NCBI GenBank assembly: GCA_019112785.1
Contig: DXIQ01000106.1
Coordinates: 1-63,693, forward strand
Origin: Candidatus Blautia stercorigallinarum
GTDB lineage: Bacteria > Bacillota > Clostridia > Lachnospirales > Lachnospiraceae
DNA: 63,693 nt
Direction: 5' to 3'
A model generated the notes under the pieces. That model was given only the letters and a program-made list of their open reading frames with translations. It made no database searches and was not told the DNA's origin. Made by a program: the position numbers and the translations under genes. Numbering within the stretch: position 1 is the stretch's first letter; every line of letters starts with the position of its first letter. This document shows positions 24,318 through 32,536 of this stretch, one piece after another.

Positions 24318-25964
24318 CTATGCGCTTACTTTTCCTCTTCCCATTTCCTGTCCGATATTCAGGATATGGTCGCCGATACGTTCAAAGTCTGTAAGCATTT
24401 CTGAATATATGATACAGCCTTCCTCGGAGCAGGTACCTTTCTGCATACGCTCCAGCTGTTTCTGACGATAATCTTCTGTCATATCATCAATCTTCTGTTC
24501 AATATCTTCGATGACCTTGATATCTTCCTTCTGTCCCGGCTCCTGGCCGATCTCTGAAAGATAGTCAATCGCCTGATCGCAGATTTTCTTCATCTCATCA
24601 ATCTCTCTTTTTACTTCAGAGGAGAAAGAAATATTCTGTCTCTCGATCATCTTGGTATATTCGCAGATATTCATGGCATGATCACCGATACGCTCTACAT
24701 TTCCGCAGACCTTAAACAAGGCACTGATATATCTGGAATCCCTGGGATTGCTTTCGTTTACAAGAGTCTTGGAAATATATTTGGAGATTTCCTTGTTCAG
24801 GAAATCAATATACTCTTCTCTCTCCCGCACTTCCTCCAGCAATGTGGTCTTACCTTCTTTTACTGCGTCGAAGCTCCTGTCCACGTTTTCCTTTGCCATA
24901 GTCATCATACGATGGATCTCTTTGCGGATGCTTGTAACAGCAATGGCGGAAAGTCCGATCTGGGTGTCTCTCTTAGTCTCCATAGGACGGATAAACTCCA
25001 TATGCATAACATCCACTTTTTCGTCTTTCTTCTCCGGCAGGATTTTGGTGGCAAGTTTTGCCAGATAAGTACCGAATGGAAGCAGCAGCAAGGTTGTCAC
25101 GATATTAAACAGTGTATGCATATTTGCGATCTGCGCCGCTACATTATCCGGGGTAATATTTGCGATCAGGTCTGTCAGCGGCGTAAGGATACATACCGTG
25201 GTAAAAATGATCGTTCCGATGATATTAAACATCAGGTGGATGATGGTTGTACGTTTTGCATTCCGGTTTGTACCGATAGCTGCCAGGATAGCCGTGATAC
25301 AGGTACCGATATTCTGTCCGAACAGTACGTAAACTGCATTCCCCAGTCCGATCAGCCCGCTGGAGGCCAGGGCCTGAAGGATACCTACAGAAGCAGAAGA
25401 AGACTGAATGATCGCCGTAAATACTGCGCCTGCCAGGATTCCCAGGAACGGATTAGAGAATTTCGTCATCAGGGAAATGAAGGCCTCAGAATCTCTAAGA
25501 GGCATCATCGCTGAACTCATCATATCCATACCGATAAACAGGATACCAAGGCCGGCAACGATCAGGCCGTAATGATGTACTTTCTGTTTCTTGATAAATA
25601 CTACAAGGGCAACTCCCAAAAATGCCAGCAGAGGCGCAACAGCCCCCACATCAAGAGCGATCAGCTGTCCGGTAATGGTTGTACCGATATTGGCACCCAT
25701 AATGATCCAGACTGCCTGCTGGAGAGTCATCATACCTGAGTTTACAAATCCAACTACCATAACAGTAGTGGCGGAAGAGGACTGGATAACTGCAGTAATG
25801 CCTGCTCCGACCAGTACTCCCAGGAAACGGTTTGCAGTCAGTTTTTCCAGGATCTGTTTCATTTTGTTTCCTGCGGCAGCTTCCAGGCCGTTGCTCATCA
25901 TCTGCATGCCGTAAAGGAATAAGGCCAGTCCCCCTAAAAGGCTAAAAAAATCTGTAATTTTCAC
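24318..25964 (-). CDS. Na/Pi cotransporter family protein with PhoU-like C-terminus
   Basis: Membrane protein that takes up or exports phosphate with sodium. The N-terminal ~320 residues contain two repeats of the NptA/YjbB family with the QSSSATT motif (AVIQSSSATTVMVVGF; AIIQSSSASVGILQ), and about eight to nine helices. The C-terminal ~210 residues form a helical PhoU-like domain (ERIGDHAMNICEY; FERIGDHILNIGQEMG). At 548 residues this is the usual fused length. The start codon is GTG with GGAGG about 6 bases upstream. It is a single-gene unit with a strong terminator; in this family the PhoU part is thought to regulate transport. Confidence 0.93.
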   Translation of the reverse strand: MKITDFFSLLGGLALFLYGMQMMSNGLEAAAGNKMKQILEKLTANRFLGVLVGAGITAVIQSSSATTVMVVGFVNSGMMTLQQAVWIIMGANIGTTITGQLIALDVGAVAPLLAFLGVALVVFIKKQKVHHYGLIVAGLGILFIGMDMMSSAMMPLRDSEAFISLMTKFSNPFLGILAGAVFTAIIQSSSASVGILQALASSGLIGLGNAVYVLFGQNIGTCITAILAAIGTNRNAKRTTIIHLMFNIIGTIIFTTVCILTPLTDLIANITPDNVAAQIANMHTLFNIVTTLLLLPFGTYLAKLATKILPEKKDEKVDVMHMEFIRPMETKRDTQIGLSAIAVTSIRKEIHRMMTMAKENVDRSFDAVKEGKTTLLEEVREREEYIDFLNKEISKYISKTLVNESNPRDSRYISALFKVCGNVERIGDHAMNICEYTKMIERQNISFSSEVKREIDEMKKICDQAIDYLSEIGQEPGQKEDIKVIEDIEQKIDDMTEDYRQKQLERMQKGTCSEEGCIIYSEMLTDFERIGDHILNIGQEMGRGKVSA

Positions 25965-26111
25965 TTTTCTCCTCCATTAGTACTTTCACACATTTTTTAC
26001 TTTAATTTAACCGTATAATTACATTTATACCTGTTATGAAGGATGAATTCAAGAAGTATTTCTTTTATTTTACATAAATTTTACACAGATAGTAAATTCA
26101 AAGACTTATAG

Positions 26112-26159
26112 AAAATGCACTGTTAACGTGATAGATCACGTATTAGCAGTGCATTTTTT
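26112..26159 (-). terminator. Terminator of the trehalose operon
   Basis: A hairpin AAAATGCACTG...CAGTGCATTTTTT with an inner CGTGA / TCACG stem, 17 bases after the treC stop codon. The A/T flanks are suited to both strands. Confidence 0.9.
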
Positions 26160-26175
26160 ATCAAAGACTAAGATT

Positions 26176-27825
26176 CTATTTTCTATACAGCACAACTGCC
26201 TCATAAGGCTTCAGCTCTATCCTGCTGTCCTCTACGGTGTGCTCTTTATAATTGCTCAGTACACACTGGTACTCTCCCAGATCCGCTTCAGAATCCCATG
26301 TCACTTCCTTGCCGTAGAAGTTACAGATCACCATCACCTTCTCTCCCTGGTACTCTCTTTCATAGGCAAAAACGGAAGGATTTTTCTCATCTAAAGGCTT
26401 CAGATCTCCATAAGCGATCACATCATACTTTTTCCGCAGAGCGATCAGCTTCTGGTAGTAATGGAAGATGGAATCTTCATCCTGAAGTTCTGCCTCTGCA
26501 TTAATGTAAGAGCAGTTCTTATTTACTTCGATCCAGGGTTCTCCTGTGGTAAATCCGCCGTTCTCTCCGCTGGTCCACTGCATAGGTGTACGGCTGTTGT
26601 CTCTGGAATGAATCTGAAGGATCTGATAAGCGTTTTCCTCTGTCAGTCCCTTCTCCTGCAGGATACGGAAATGGTTCAGGCTTTCCACATCCTTGTACTG
26701 GGAAATATCTGTAAATCCTGCATTAGTCATTCCCAGTTCCTCACCCTGGTAGATGTAGGGAGTTCCTCTGAGGCAATGGATCACGGTTCCCAGCATTTTG
26801 GCAGATTCTTTCCAGTACTTTTCCACATTTCCGAATCTGGAGACTACCCTAGGCTGGTCATGGTTACACCAGAATACCGCATTCCAGGCATGGTGTTTTC
26901 CCATGTTCACCTGCCAGTCAAAAAGGATATGTTTCAGCTTCTGAAAGTCGAAGGGAACGATCACCCACTTCTCATTTCCCATAAAGTCTACCTTCAGATG
27001 ATGGAAGCTGAAGACCATAGACAGCTCCTTTCCATCCTCATTGGCATACTGATAACAGTTTTCCATGGTGGTGCTGGACATTTCTCCCACAGTAATGATC
27101 TCTGCGTCTGTTCCGAAGGTGGCTTCATTCAGTTCCCGGAGATACTTGTGGATATTCGGGCCGTCAGTATAGAACCTGCGGCCGTCTCCTTCATAATCAT
27201 TCTCGTATCTGTCTTTACTGATCAGGTTCACCACATCGAAACGGAATCCTTTGATCCCTTTTCCCATCCAGAACTTGATCACATTCTGGACCTCTTTTCT
27301 TACTTCCGGGTTTTCCCAGTTCAGGTCAGGCTGGGATACATCAAAAAGATGGAGGTAATACTCATCAAACTTTTCTACATATTCCCAAGCACTGCCGCCG
27401 AACTTGCTTTCCCAGTTGGTAGGCGGTACTCCCGGCTTGGGGCCTTTTTTGAAAATATAGAAATCTTTATATTTGGGATCCCCGGCCAGGGCTTTCTGGA
27501 ACCACTGGTTTCTGTCAGAGGTATGGTTGAATACCATATCAAACATCAGGCGGATTCCTCTTTTGCCCGCTTCTCTTGACAGTTCTTCTACATCTTCCAT
27601 GGTTCCGTATCTGGGATCGATGTTATAATAATCTTCTACATCATATCCATTATCCTTCTGGGGAGATACAAAAAACGGCGTCATCCAGATGTAATCCACA
27701 CCCAGCTCTTTTATATAATCCAGTTTTTCTATTACGCCTCTTAAGTCTCCCAGTCCGTCTCCGTTGCTGTCATAAAAGGACTTGGGGTATATCTGATAAA
27801 CAACGCTTTTCTTAAAATCTGCCAT
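26176..27825 (-). CDS. treC: Trehalose-6-phosphate hydrolase (GH13)
   Basis: Cytoplasmic GH13 enzyme that splits trehalose 6-phosphate, made by the PTS, into glucose and glucose 6-phosphate. GH13 motifs in order: VVYQIYPKSFYDSNGDG, MFDMVFNHTSD, FRFDVVNLISK (nucleophile Asp), TVGEMSST (acid Glu) and FWCNHDQPR. Its 549 residues match the oligo-1,6-glucosidase/TreC group. It follows treB by 12 bases with a GGAGGAG site, and treR is divergent from treB, so trehalose rather than isomaltose is the substrate. The terminator follows directly. Confidence 0.95.
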   Translation of the reverse strand: MADFKKSVVYQIYPKSFYDSNGDGLGDLRGVIEKLDYIKELGVDYIWMTPFFVSPQKDNGYDVEDYYNIDPRYGTMEDVEELSREAGKRGIRLMFDMVFNHTSDRNQWFQKALAGDPKYKDFYIFKKGPKPGVPPTNWESKFGGSAWEYVEKFDEYYLHLFDVSQPDLNWENPEVRKEVQNVIKFWMGKGIKGFRFDVVNLISKDRYENDYEGDGRRFYTDGPNIHKYLRELNEATFGTDAEIITVGEMSSTTMENCYQYANEDGKELSMVFSFHHLKVDFMGNEKWVIVPFDFQKLKHILFDWQVNMGKHHAWNAVFWCNHDQPRVVSRFGNVEKYWKESAKMLGTVIHCLRGTPYIYQGEELGMTNAGFTDISQYKDVESLNHFRILQEKGLTEENAYQILQIHSRDNSRTPMQWTSGENGGFTTGEPWIEVNKNCSYINAEAELQDEDSIFHYYQKLIALRKKYDVIAYGDLKPLDEKNPSVFAYEREYQGEKVMVICNFYGKEVTWDSEADLGEYQCVLSNYKEHTVEDSRIELKPYEAVVLYRK

Positions 27826-27837
27826 GGAAACTCCTCC

Positions 27838-29811
27838 TTATTCAAACTTGATAACCGGTGTCTTTCCTGCCTCTGCTTCCATACCTGTAAGGTACTGGAT
27901 ATTCTTCGCCTGTCCTTCCTCGGTAACAATGAACACTGTCACATAAGGATGACCTGCCGCTTTGATCTTCTCTTTGTCAAACCGGATCAGGGGCTGCCCC
28001 TGTTTTACTTTATCTCCTTCTTTTACAAGAAGCTCAAATCCGTCTCCGTTCATATCAACGGTATCTACACCTACATGGATCAGCAGTTCCATCTCATTTG
28101 CAAAGATCAGACCGCAGGCATGTCCGGAATCTGCCATAACAACGCCTACCTTTGCGTCTGCAGGAGCAACTACTGTATCATTTTCAGGCTCGATGGCAAC
28201 ACCGTCGCCCATAATATGCTGTGAAAATACATCATCCGGAACATCATCCAGAGGGATCACTTTACCGGTAAGTCCGGCTTTCAGTTCTGTAAGAGGTTCT
28301 GCCGCTTCCATTTTTTCCTCTGCCGGAACCTGTGCAGCCTGCGCCTCTTCCACAGCCCGGGATTCTTCCCCGTAATCTTCGCCCAGTCTGTCTGCCGGGG
28401 ACAGTTTCGCTTTGCCTACGATAAAGGTCAGCACAAAAGGAATTACGATCGCTACGGCCATAGCCAGAAGGAAGATCACGTAATATTTCGGTTTAATGGA
28501 TAAGATACCAGGAAGGCCGCCGACGCCGATGCTCAGAGCTTCCACGCCGAAACCAACGGAGATCACAGCCGCACAGGCAGAACCGATCATACCGCATATC
28601 AGCGGGAATCCATATTTTAAGTTGACACCGAAAAGAGCCGGCTCTGTAACGCCCAGGTAGCAGGAAACACATGCAGGAACGTTAACCTGCTGGGCTCTTT
28701 CATTCTTTTTCTGCAGAATACTCATAGCCAGAACGCTGGAACCCTGCGCAATATTGCTAAGCGCGATCATCGGCCAGAGGATCGTGCTTCCGGAAGGACC
28801 TGCGATCAGCTGGGAATCAATGGCATTGGTCATATGATGAAGACCTGTCATAACAATCGGCGCATATAAGAATCCGAAGATTCCTGCGAATACAAACCGG
28901 ATATTGGAAGTCAGACCTGCGTAAACTACGTCAGCAATAGCGTTTCCGATGCTCCATCCGATAGGACCTACTACCATGTGTGCGATAAATACTGCCGGAA
29001 CCAGAGAACATACCGGAACTACGATCATACTCACCACCGCCGGACATATCTTCCGGAAAAACTTTTCCAGATATACCAGCACAAAACCGGCCATCATAGC
29101 TGCGATCACCTGTCCCTGGTAGCCGATCATATTAACCCTGGCAAATCCAAAATCCCAGTAGGGTATCTCATCTGCCGGAGTCGAGGCCACGCTGAAACCG
29201 TTAAGAAGCTGGGAAGACACTAAAGTCAGACCTAATACGATACCAAGGATCTGTGTGGTTCCCATCTTCTTGGTGATCGACCAGACAATACCTACAGGCA
29301 GCAGGTGGAACACCGCTTCACCGATCAGCCACAGGAAACTGTCTATTCCCGCCCAGAACTGGGAAATATCTACCAGCGTCTTAGTTCCGTTGTCGAAGAA
29401 ATAAATAGCATCGATCACATTTCTAAAGCCCAGCACAAGACCGCCGCAGATCAGAGCCGGGATGATCGGCGCAAATATTTCTCCCAGATTGCTCATGATC
29501 TTCTGGATCAGATTCTGATTGGTCTTAGCCGCCTGCTTCGCAGCCTCCTTGCTCACGCCTTCGATCCCGGCGTAGGCAGTAAATTCATTGTAGAATGTAG
29601 ACACATCATTTCCGATGATCACCTGATACTGCCCTGCCTGGGTAAAAGTTCCCTTTACACTTTTCAGCTTTTCAATTTCCTTTGCGTTTGCTTTCTTTTC
29701 GTCTACAAGAACAAATCTCATTCTTGTCATACAGTGGGACACTGCCGCAATGTTCTCTTTTCCGCCGATCAGTTCCAGCAATGCCTTGACATCATCTGTA
29801 TACTTTGCCAT
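27838..29811 (-). CDS. treB: PTS trehalose transporter subunit IIBCA
   Basis: Trehalose-specific PTS permease that imports trehalose as the 6-phosphate. IIB domain at residues 1-90 with phosphocysteine C27 in VSHCMTRMRF. IIC domain at ~105-470 with about ten helices, including GLHHMTNAIDSQLIAGPSG. A Pro/Ala/Glu linker follows, then a fused IIA-Glc-like domain at ~500-657 with active His at 579 in ELLIHVGVDTV. Many Gram-positive TreP proteins lack the IIA part, so this one does not depend on a separate IIA-Glc. AAGGAGG precedes the ATG. It is the first gene of treBC, divergent from treR. Confidence 0.95.
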   Translation of the reverse strand: MAKYTDDVKALLELIGGKENIAAVSHCMTRMRFVLVDEKKANAKEIEKLKSVKGTFTQAGQYQVIIGNDVSTFYNEFTAYAGIEGVSKEAAKQAAKTNQNLIQKIMSNLGEIFAPIIPALICGGLVLGFRNVIDAIYFFDNGTKTLVDISQFWAGIDSFLWLIGEAVFHLLPVGIVWSITKKMGTTQILGIVLGLTLVSSQLLNGFSVASTPADEIPYWDFGFARVNMIGYQGQVIAAMMAGFVLVYLEKFFRKICPAVVSMIVVPVCSLVPAVFIAHMVVGPIGWSIGNAIADVVYAGLTSNIRFVFAGIFGFLYAPIVMTGLHHMTNAIDSQLIAGPSGSTILWPMIALSNIAQGSSVLAMSILQKKNERAQQVNVPACVSCYLGVTEPALFGVNLKYGFPLICGMIGSACAAVISVGFGVEALSIGVGGLPGILSIKPKYYVIFLLAMAVAIVIPFVLTFIVGKAKLSPADRLGEDYGEESRAVEEAQAAQVPAEEKMEAAEPLTELKAGLTGKVIPLDDVPDDVFSQHIMGDGVAIEPENDTVVAPADAKVGVVMADSGHACGLIFANEMELLIHVGVDTVDMNGDGFELLVKEGDKVKQGQPLIRFDKEKIKAAGHPYVTVFIVTEEGQAKNIQYLTGMEAEAGKTPVIKFE

Positions 29812-29836
29812 GCTCGTACCTCCTTCTTTTCACGAA

Positions 29837-29850
29837 CTTGTTTGAACAAG
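29837..29850. promoter_or_regulatory. TreR operator site 1
   Basis: CTTGTTTGAACAAG is a near-perfect palindrome located 26 bases upstream of the treB start and downstream of the treB -10 box, a position expected for a repressor. Confidence 0.75.
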
Positions 29851-29853
29851 CAT

Positions 29854-29882
29854 AAAATAACACACTTGTTTAAACATGTCAA
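29854..29882 (-). promoter_or_regulatory. Promoter of treBC
   Basis: TTGACA, a 17-base spacer and TATTTT on the minus strand. The spacer contains TreR operator site 2. Confidence 0.85.
29865..29878. promoter_or_regulatory. TreR operator site 2
   Basis: CTTGTTTAAACATG, with the GTTTAAAC core, lies inside the spacer of the treB promoter and so would block RNA polymerase. Confidence 0.78.
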
Positions 29883-29891
29883 CATTATTTC

Positions 29892-29919
29892 TTGACTTTT
29901 CTACTTTTTTTCATATAAT
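29892..29919 (+). promoter_or_regulatory. Promoter of treR
   Basis: TTGACT, a 16-base spacer and a perfect TATAAT on the plus strand, 41 bases before the treR start. Confidence 0.85.
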
Positions 29920-29928
29920 AAAAACAGA

Positions 29929-29945
29929 AGATGTTTAAACAAGAT
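29929..29945. promoter_or_regulatory. TreR operator site 3
   Basis: AGATGTTTAAACAAGAT carries the same TGTTTAAACA core, just after the treR -10 box and over the likely transcription start, which points to autoregulation. Confidence 0.75.
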
Positions 29946-29960
29946 AGGACGTGATCTACT

Positions 29961-30695
29961 ATGCCGAAAAGTAAATATGAAAGAATCTATAAAGATCTGA
30001 AGCAAAAAATAGAAGAGGAAGAATACGCCTACCAGGAACTGCTCCCCTCAGAGAATCAACTGGTGCAGACATATGACTGTTCAAGGAATACCATCCGCCG
30101 GGCCGTCAGCCGTCTGGTAACGGACGGTTATGTCCAGACCAGGCAGGGAAAGGGCATCCGGAATATCTACCGGCCGATAGAACAGGCTGCCTTCACCATA
30201 GGCGGCATCGAATCTTTTAAGGAATCCTCTATCCGCAATCATATGAAAGGGCGTTCTGCAGTCCTCCAGTTCACAGAGCTGACTGCAGATCCGAAGATTT
30301 CCCGCCGGACAGGCTTTCCTGCTGGCTCTGAATTATATTATATTCAGCGTCTCCATTTTTTAGACGAAAAGCCCCTGATCCTGAATCATAATTATTTTCT
30401 GAAAAGCGCCGTACCCGGACTGACTCCGGAAATCGCAGAAAATTCCATCTACGAATATCTGGAAGATACGCTCCACATGACCATTGTAAACAGCAAACGG
30501 GTAATGACTGTGGAAAAGATCACCCAGATTGATGAAAAATATCTGGAATTAGATGTGAATGACTATAACTGTCTTGCAGTGATCACCAGCCATACCTACA
30601 ACAGCAACGGCGTTATGTTTGAATATACCCAGTCCCGGCACCGTCCCGATTATTTTTGCTTCCAGGACAACGCCATACGCAGCTTTGTAAGCTGA
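29961..30695 (+). CDS. treR: Trehalose operon repressor, GntR family
   Basis: DNA-binding repressor of 244 residues. The N-terminal winged helix is of the GntR type (KSKYERIYKDLKQKIEEEEY, LPSENQLVQTYDCSRNTIRR, YVQTRQGKGI). The rest is a UTRA ligand-binding domain (LYYIQRLHFLDEKPLILNHN; EYTQSRHRPDYF) that in TreR proteins binds trehalose 6-phosphate. It is divergent from treB with three GTTTAAAC-type operators between them, which is the basis for the name. The operators are similar in design to, but different in sequence from, the Bacillus subtilis site. Confidence 0.93.
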   Translation: MPKSKYERIYKDLKQKIEEEEYAYQELLPSENQLVQTYDCSRNTIRRAVSRLVTDGYVQTRQGKGIRNIYRPIEQAAFTIGGIESFKESSIRNHMKGRSAVLQFTELTADPKISRRTGFPAGSELYYIQRLHFLDEKPLILNHNYFLKSAVPGLTPEIAENSIYEYLEDTLHMTIVNSKRVMTVEKITQIDEKYLELDVNDYNCLAVITSHTYNSNGVMFEYTQSRHRPDYFCFQDNAIRSFVS

Positions 30696-30698
30696 AAA

Positions 30699-30755
30699 CT
30701 GCCGGAAGGTCCATGTCTTTAACTGATCGACATGGATCTTCCGGCAGCTTCTTTT
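30699..30755 (+). terminator. Terminator of treR
   Basis: A 19-bp stem CTGCCGGAAGGTCCATGTC / GACATGGATCTTCCGGCAG with one G-T or mismatch position, 11-base loop, then CTTCTTTTTT. It begins three bases after the treR stop. Confidence 0.95.
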
Positions 30756-30790
30756 TTCTATGACCCGAGCAGATATACCGATTTCTTATT

Positions 30791-31777
30791 TTAATCCTCC
30801 TGCGCATCCCCCGGCAGGTTTCCTTCCCACAGGTCTCTGAAGGATATCTTCTCTGTTTTGTCCTCATATTCTATGGTAAGAACATCATCCTGAGAAAGTT
30901 CCCGTTCTGTACCGTCTGACAGCCGGACAGTATCTTCGTCTATAAAGTTTATGGTATAGAAAGCTCCCTTCTGTGCCATCTCTTCCTGGCTGTCATAATA
31001 CTGGCGGATCAGGATCCGGTCTTCTCCCGCATCTTCCGCCCTCAGGTAAACCCCTAAGATTTCCGGGAAGAATCCCAGAGTCACTGTTCCGTTATCGTCT
31101 TTTGCCCAGGTCATCTCCACCTCATCAGACTGTGCCGGAGGATTCTCCAGGGCCTCCCGGGCCAGATCTTCCAGAGAAACTGTCTCTGTCCGGTCTTTGT
31201 ATTGGATCGTAAGCACCTGGTCCTGGCCAAGGTCTATATTCTGCCCGTTTATTCCCATAACTGTATCTTCATCAACAAAAGTGCAGCTCCAGTAAGCGTT
31301 GGGATCAGAGGCTTTTGTAAAAGGCGCCTGCCTGCCTTCCACGATCGTAATGGTATTACCTTCTCCGGCTTCCGCATAAAGTCTGGAATTTTTCTTCTCC
31401 GGAGAAAAACGGATGGAGGCGATCCCGCCCCAGGTCTCTACAGTCATCTTCACATCTTCAGAATCTGCCGTCCAGGTTCTTCCGTAATACAGAAGGCCGC
31501 CCCCAAAGATCAGAACGCAGATCAGAACGGCTCCCCCTGCCGCAAGAAGAATTTTTCTTCTGGTTTTCTGCCTCAATTTCCGGAAAGGCTGTACGGCCTT
31601 TTTATTCTTCACCGGCTGGTTCTCACCTGCAATGTCTTCCTTCATCTCATCCAGATATTCCCGACATTCCCCACATTCTTCCAGATGTTCTTCTATCAGT
31701 TCATTGCTCTCCCGGCTGGTCAGTCCGTCTATGTAACTTGGAAACAGATCCCGGATAATCTCACACTTCATCTTCAT
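30791..31777 (-). CDS. Membrane anti-sigma factor with zinc-finger domain
   Basis: Anti-sigma factor for the sigma gene directly upstream. Residues 1-50 form a ZAS/zf-HC2 domain: a Cys at residue 5 and the HxxxCxxC motif EEHLEECGECREYL. A basic stretch (FRKLRQKTRRK) then leads to a single membrane helix (LLAAGGAVLICVLIFGGGLL, about 75-95). The extracellular part of ~230 residues contains two similar halves, each with an S/LSQDDVLTIxYxDKTExxS-like stretch (QDQVLTIQYKDRTETVS; QDDVLTIEYEDKTEKIS), so it may be an internal duplication of a sensing domain. It begins 6 bases after the sigma stop. Likely signal: envelope stress. Confidence 0.88.
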   Translation of the reverse strand: MKMKCEIIRDLFPSYIDGLTSRESNELIEEHLEECGECREYLDEMKEDIAGENQPVKNKKAVQPFRKLRQKTRRKILLAAGGAVLICVLIFGGGLLYYGRTWTADSEDVKMTVETWGGIASIRFSPEKKNSRLYAEAGEGNTITIVEGRQAPFTKASDPNAYWSCTFVDEDTVMGINGQNIDLGQDQVLTIQYKDRTETVSLEDLAREALENPPAQSDEVEMTWAKDDNGTVTLGFFPEILGVYLRAEDAGEDRILIRQYYDSQEEMAQKGAFYTINFIDEDTVRLSDGTERELSQDDVLTIEYEDKTEKISFRDLWEGNLPGDAQED

Positions 31778-31783
31778 ACTTTT

Positions 31784-32257
31784 TCACCCTTTCACTAATT
31801 TCTGTTTTGCCCGGTAAAAAGTTACCCTGGCCCAGTTTTCATTCTTTCCGAAAATATCTCCGATCTCCCGAAAGGAGAATTCTCCTGTCAGCCGAAGAAG
31901 CACTACTTCCTTGGCTGTTTCCTCCAAAACATGAACCTTCCGGAACAACTCCATCTTCTCTTCCCTGATACATAATTCTTCTTCCAGGGCCGCTTTGGGG
32001 GAAACAAGATTTTCATCCAGCTGACTGGTCCCTTTTCTTTTTCTCCGGTCCAGCTCCTGATACCAGAGATGTTTTGCAATCTGGCAGAGCCAGGTAGACA
32101 CCTTACAGGAGCCGTCATATTTTTCTGCGCTTTTCACTGCCTGATAAAAAGTTTCCTGAGTCAGTTCCTGTGCCGTATCCTCTTCATAGCAAAGTGTCAT
32201 AAGATATTTGAACACTGCATTTGCCTGCTCTCTGTATATGGAGTCCATATCCATCAT
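31784..32257 (-). CDS. ECF-type RNA polymerase sigma factor
   Basis: Short sigma-70 family member with regions 2 and 4 only. Region 2: AVFKYLMTLCYEEDTAQELT, QETFYQAVKSAEKYDGSCKV, WLCQIAKHLWYQELDRRKRK. Region 4: KEVVLLRLTGEFSFREIGDI, FGKNENWARVTFYRAKQKL. The start is at the first of two adjacent ATGs after AAAGGAGGTG; a longer frame of 11 codons has no good site. It is followed directly by its anti-sigma factor. Such pairs normally autoregulate, but I did not find a clear ECF promoter. Confidence 0.92.
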   Translation of the reverse strand: MMDMDSIYREQANAVFKYLMTLCYEEDTAQELTQETFYQAVKSAEKYDGSCKVSTWLCQIAKHLWYQELDRRKRKGTSQLDENLVSPKAALEEELCIREEKMELFRKVHVLEETAKEVVLLRLTGEFSFREIGDIFGKNENWARVTFYRAKQKLVKG

Positions 32258-32406
32258 CTTGTTTCTCACCTCCTTTACCCATATATCCAAAAAAGAGAAG
32301 ATTCGTTACATAGATTTCTAAAAAAATAAAAATTGTTTCTGAGTGCCGACTGTATCTGTCTTTTTCCGGTTCCGGACATCAAGGAAGACAGCTATAGAAA
32401 CACGAA

Positions 32407-32470
32407 AGCCGCGGCGCTAAACATACTTCAGGAAAATCCTCCTTCCCTGTTTCCGTTTAACGCCGCAGCT
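32407..32470 (-). terminator. Hairpin downstream of the flavodiiron gene
   Basis: A 16-bp stem AGCCGCGGCGCTAAAC / GTTTAACGCCGCAGCT with two G-T type positions and a 32-base loop, 67 bases after the stop. T content after the stem is modest, so strength is uncertain. Confidence 0.6.
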
Positions 32471-32536
32471 CTGTTGTCTGTATGATCCGTCACCTTTTCT
32501 ATCAGAAAAGCCTTAATCTGTTCCTGTCAGCATTTT

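Noticed and set aside
26461-27579. A 372-codon antisense frame within treC
   Set aside because: It is the shadow of a GH13 gene with full catalytic motifs; its composition is not protein-like.
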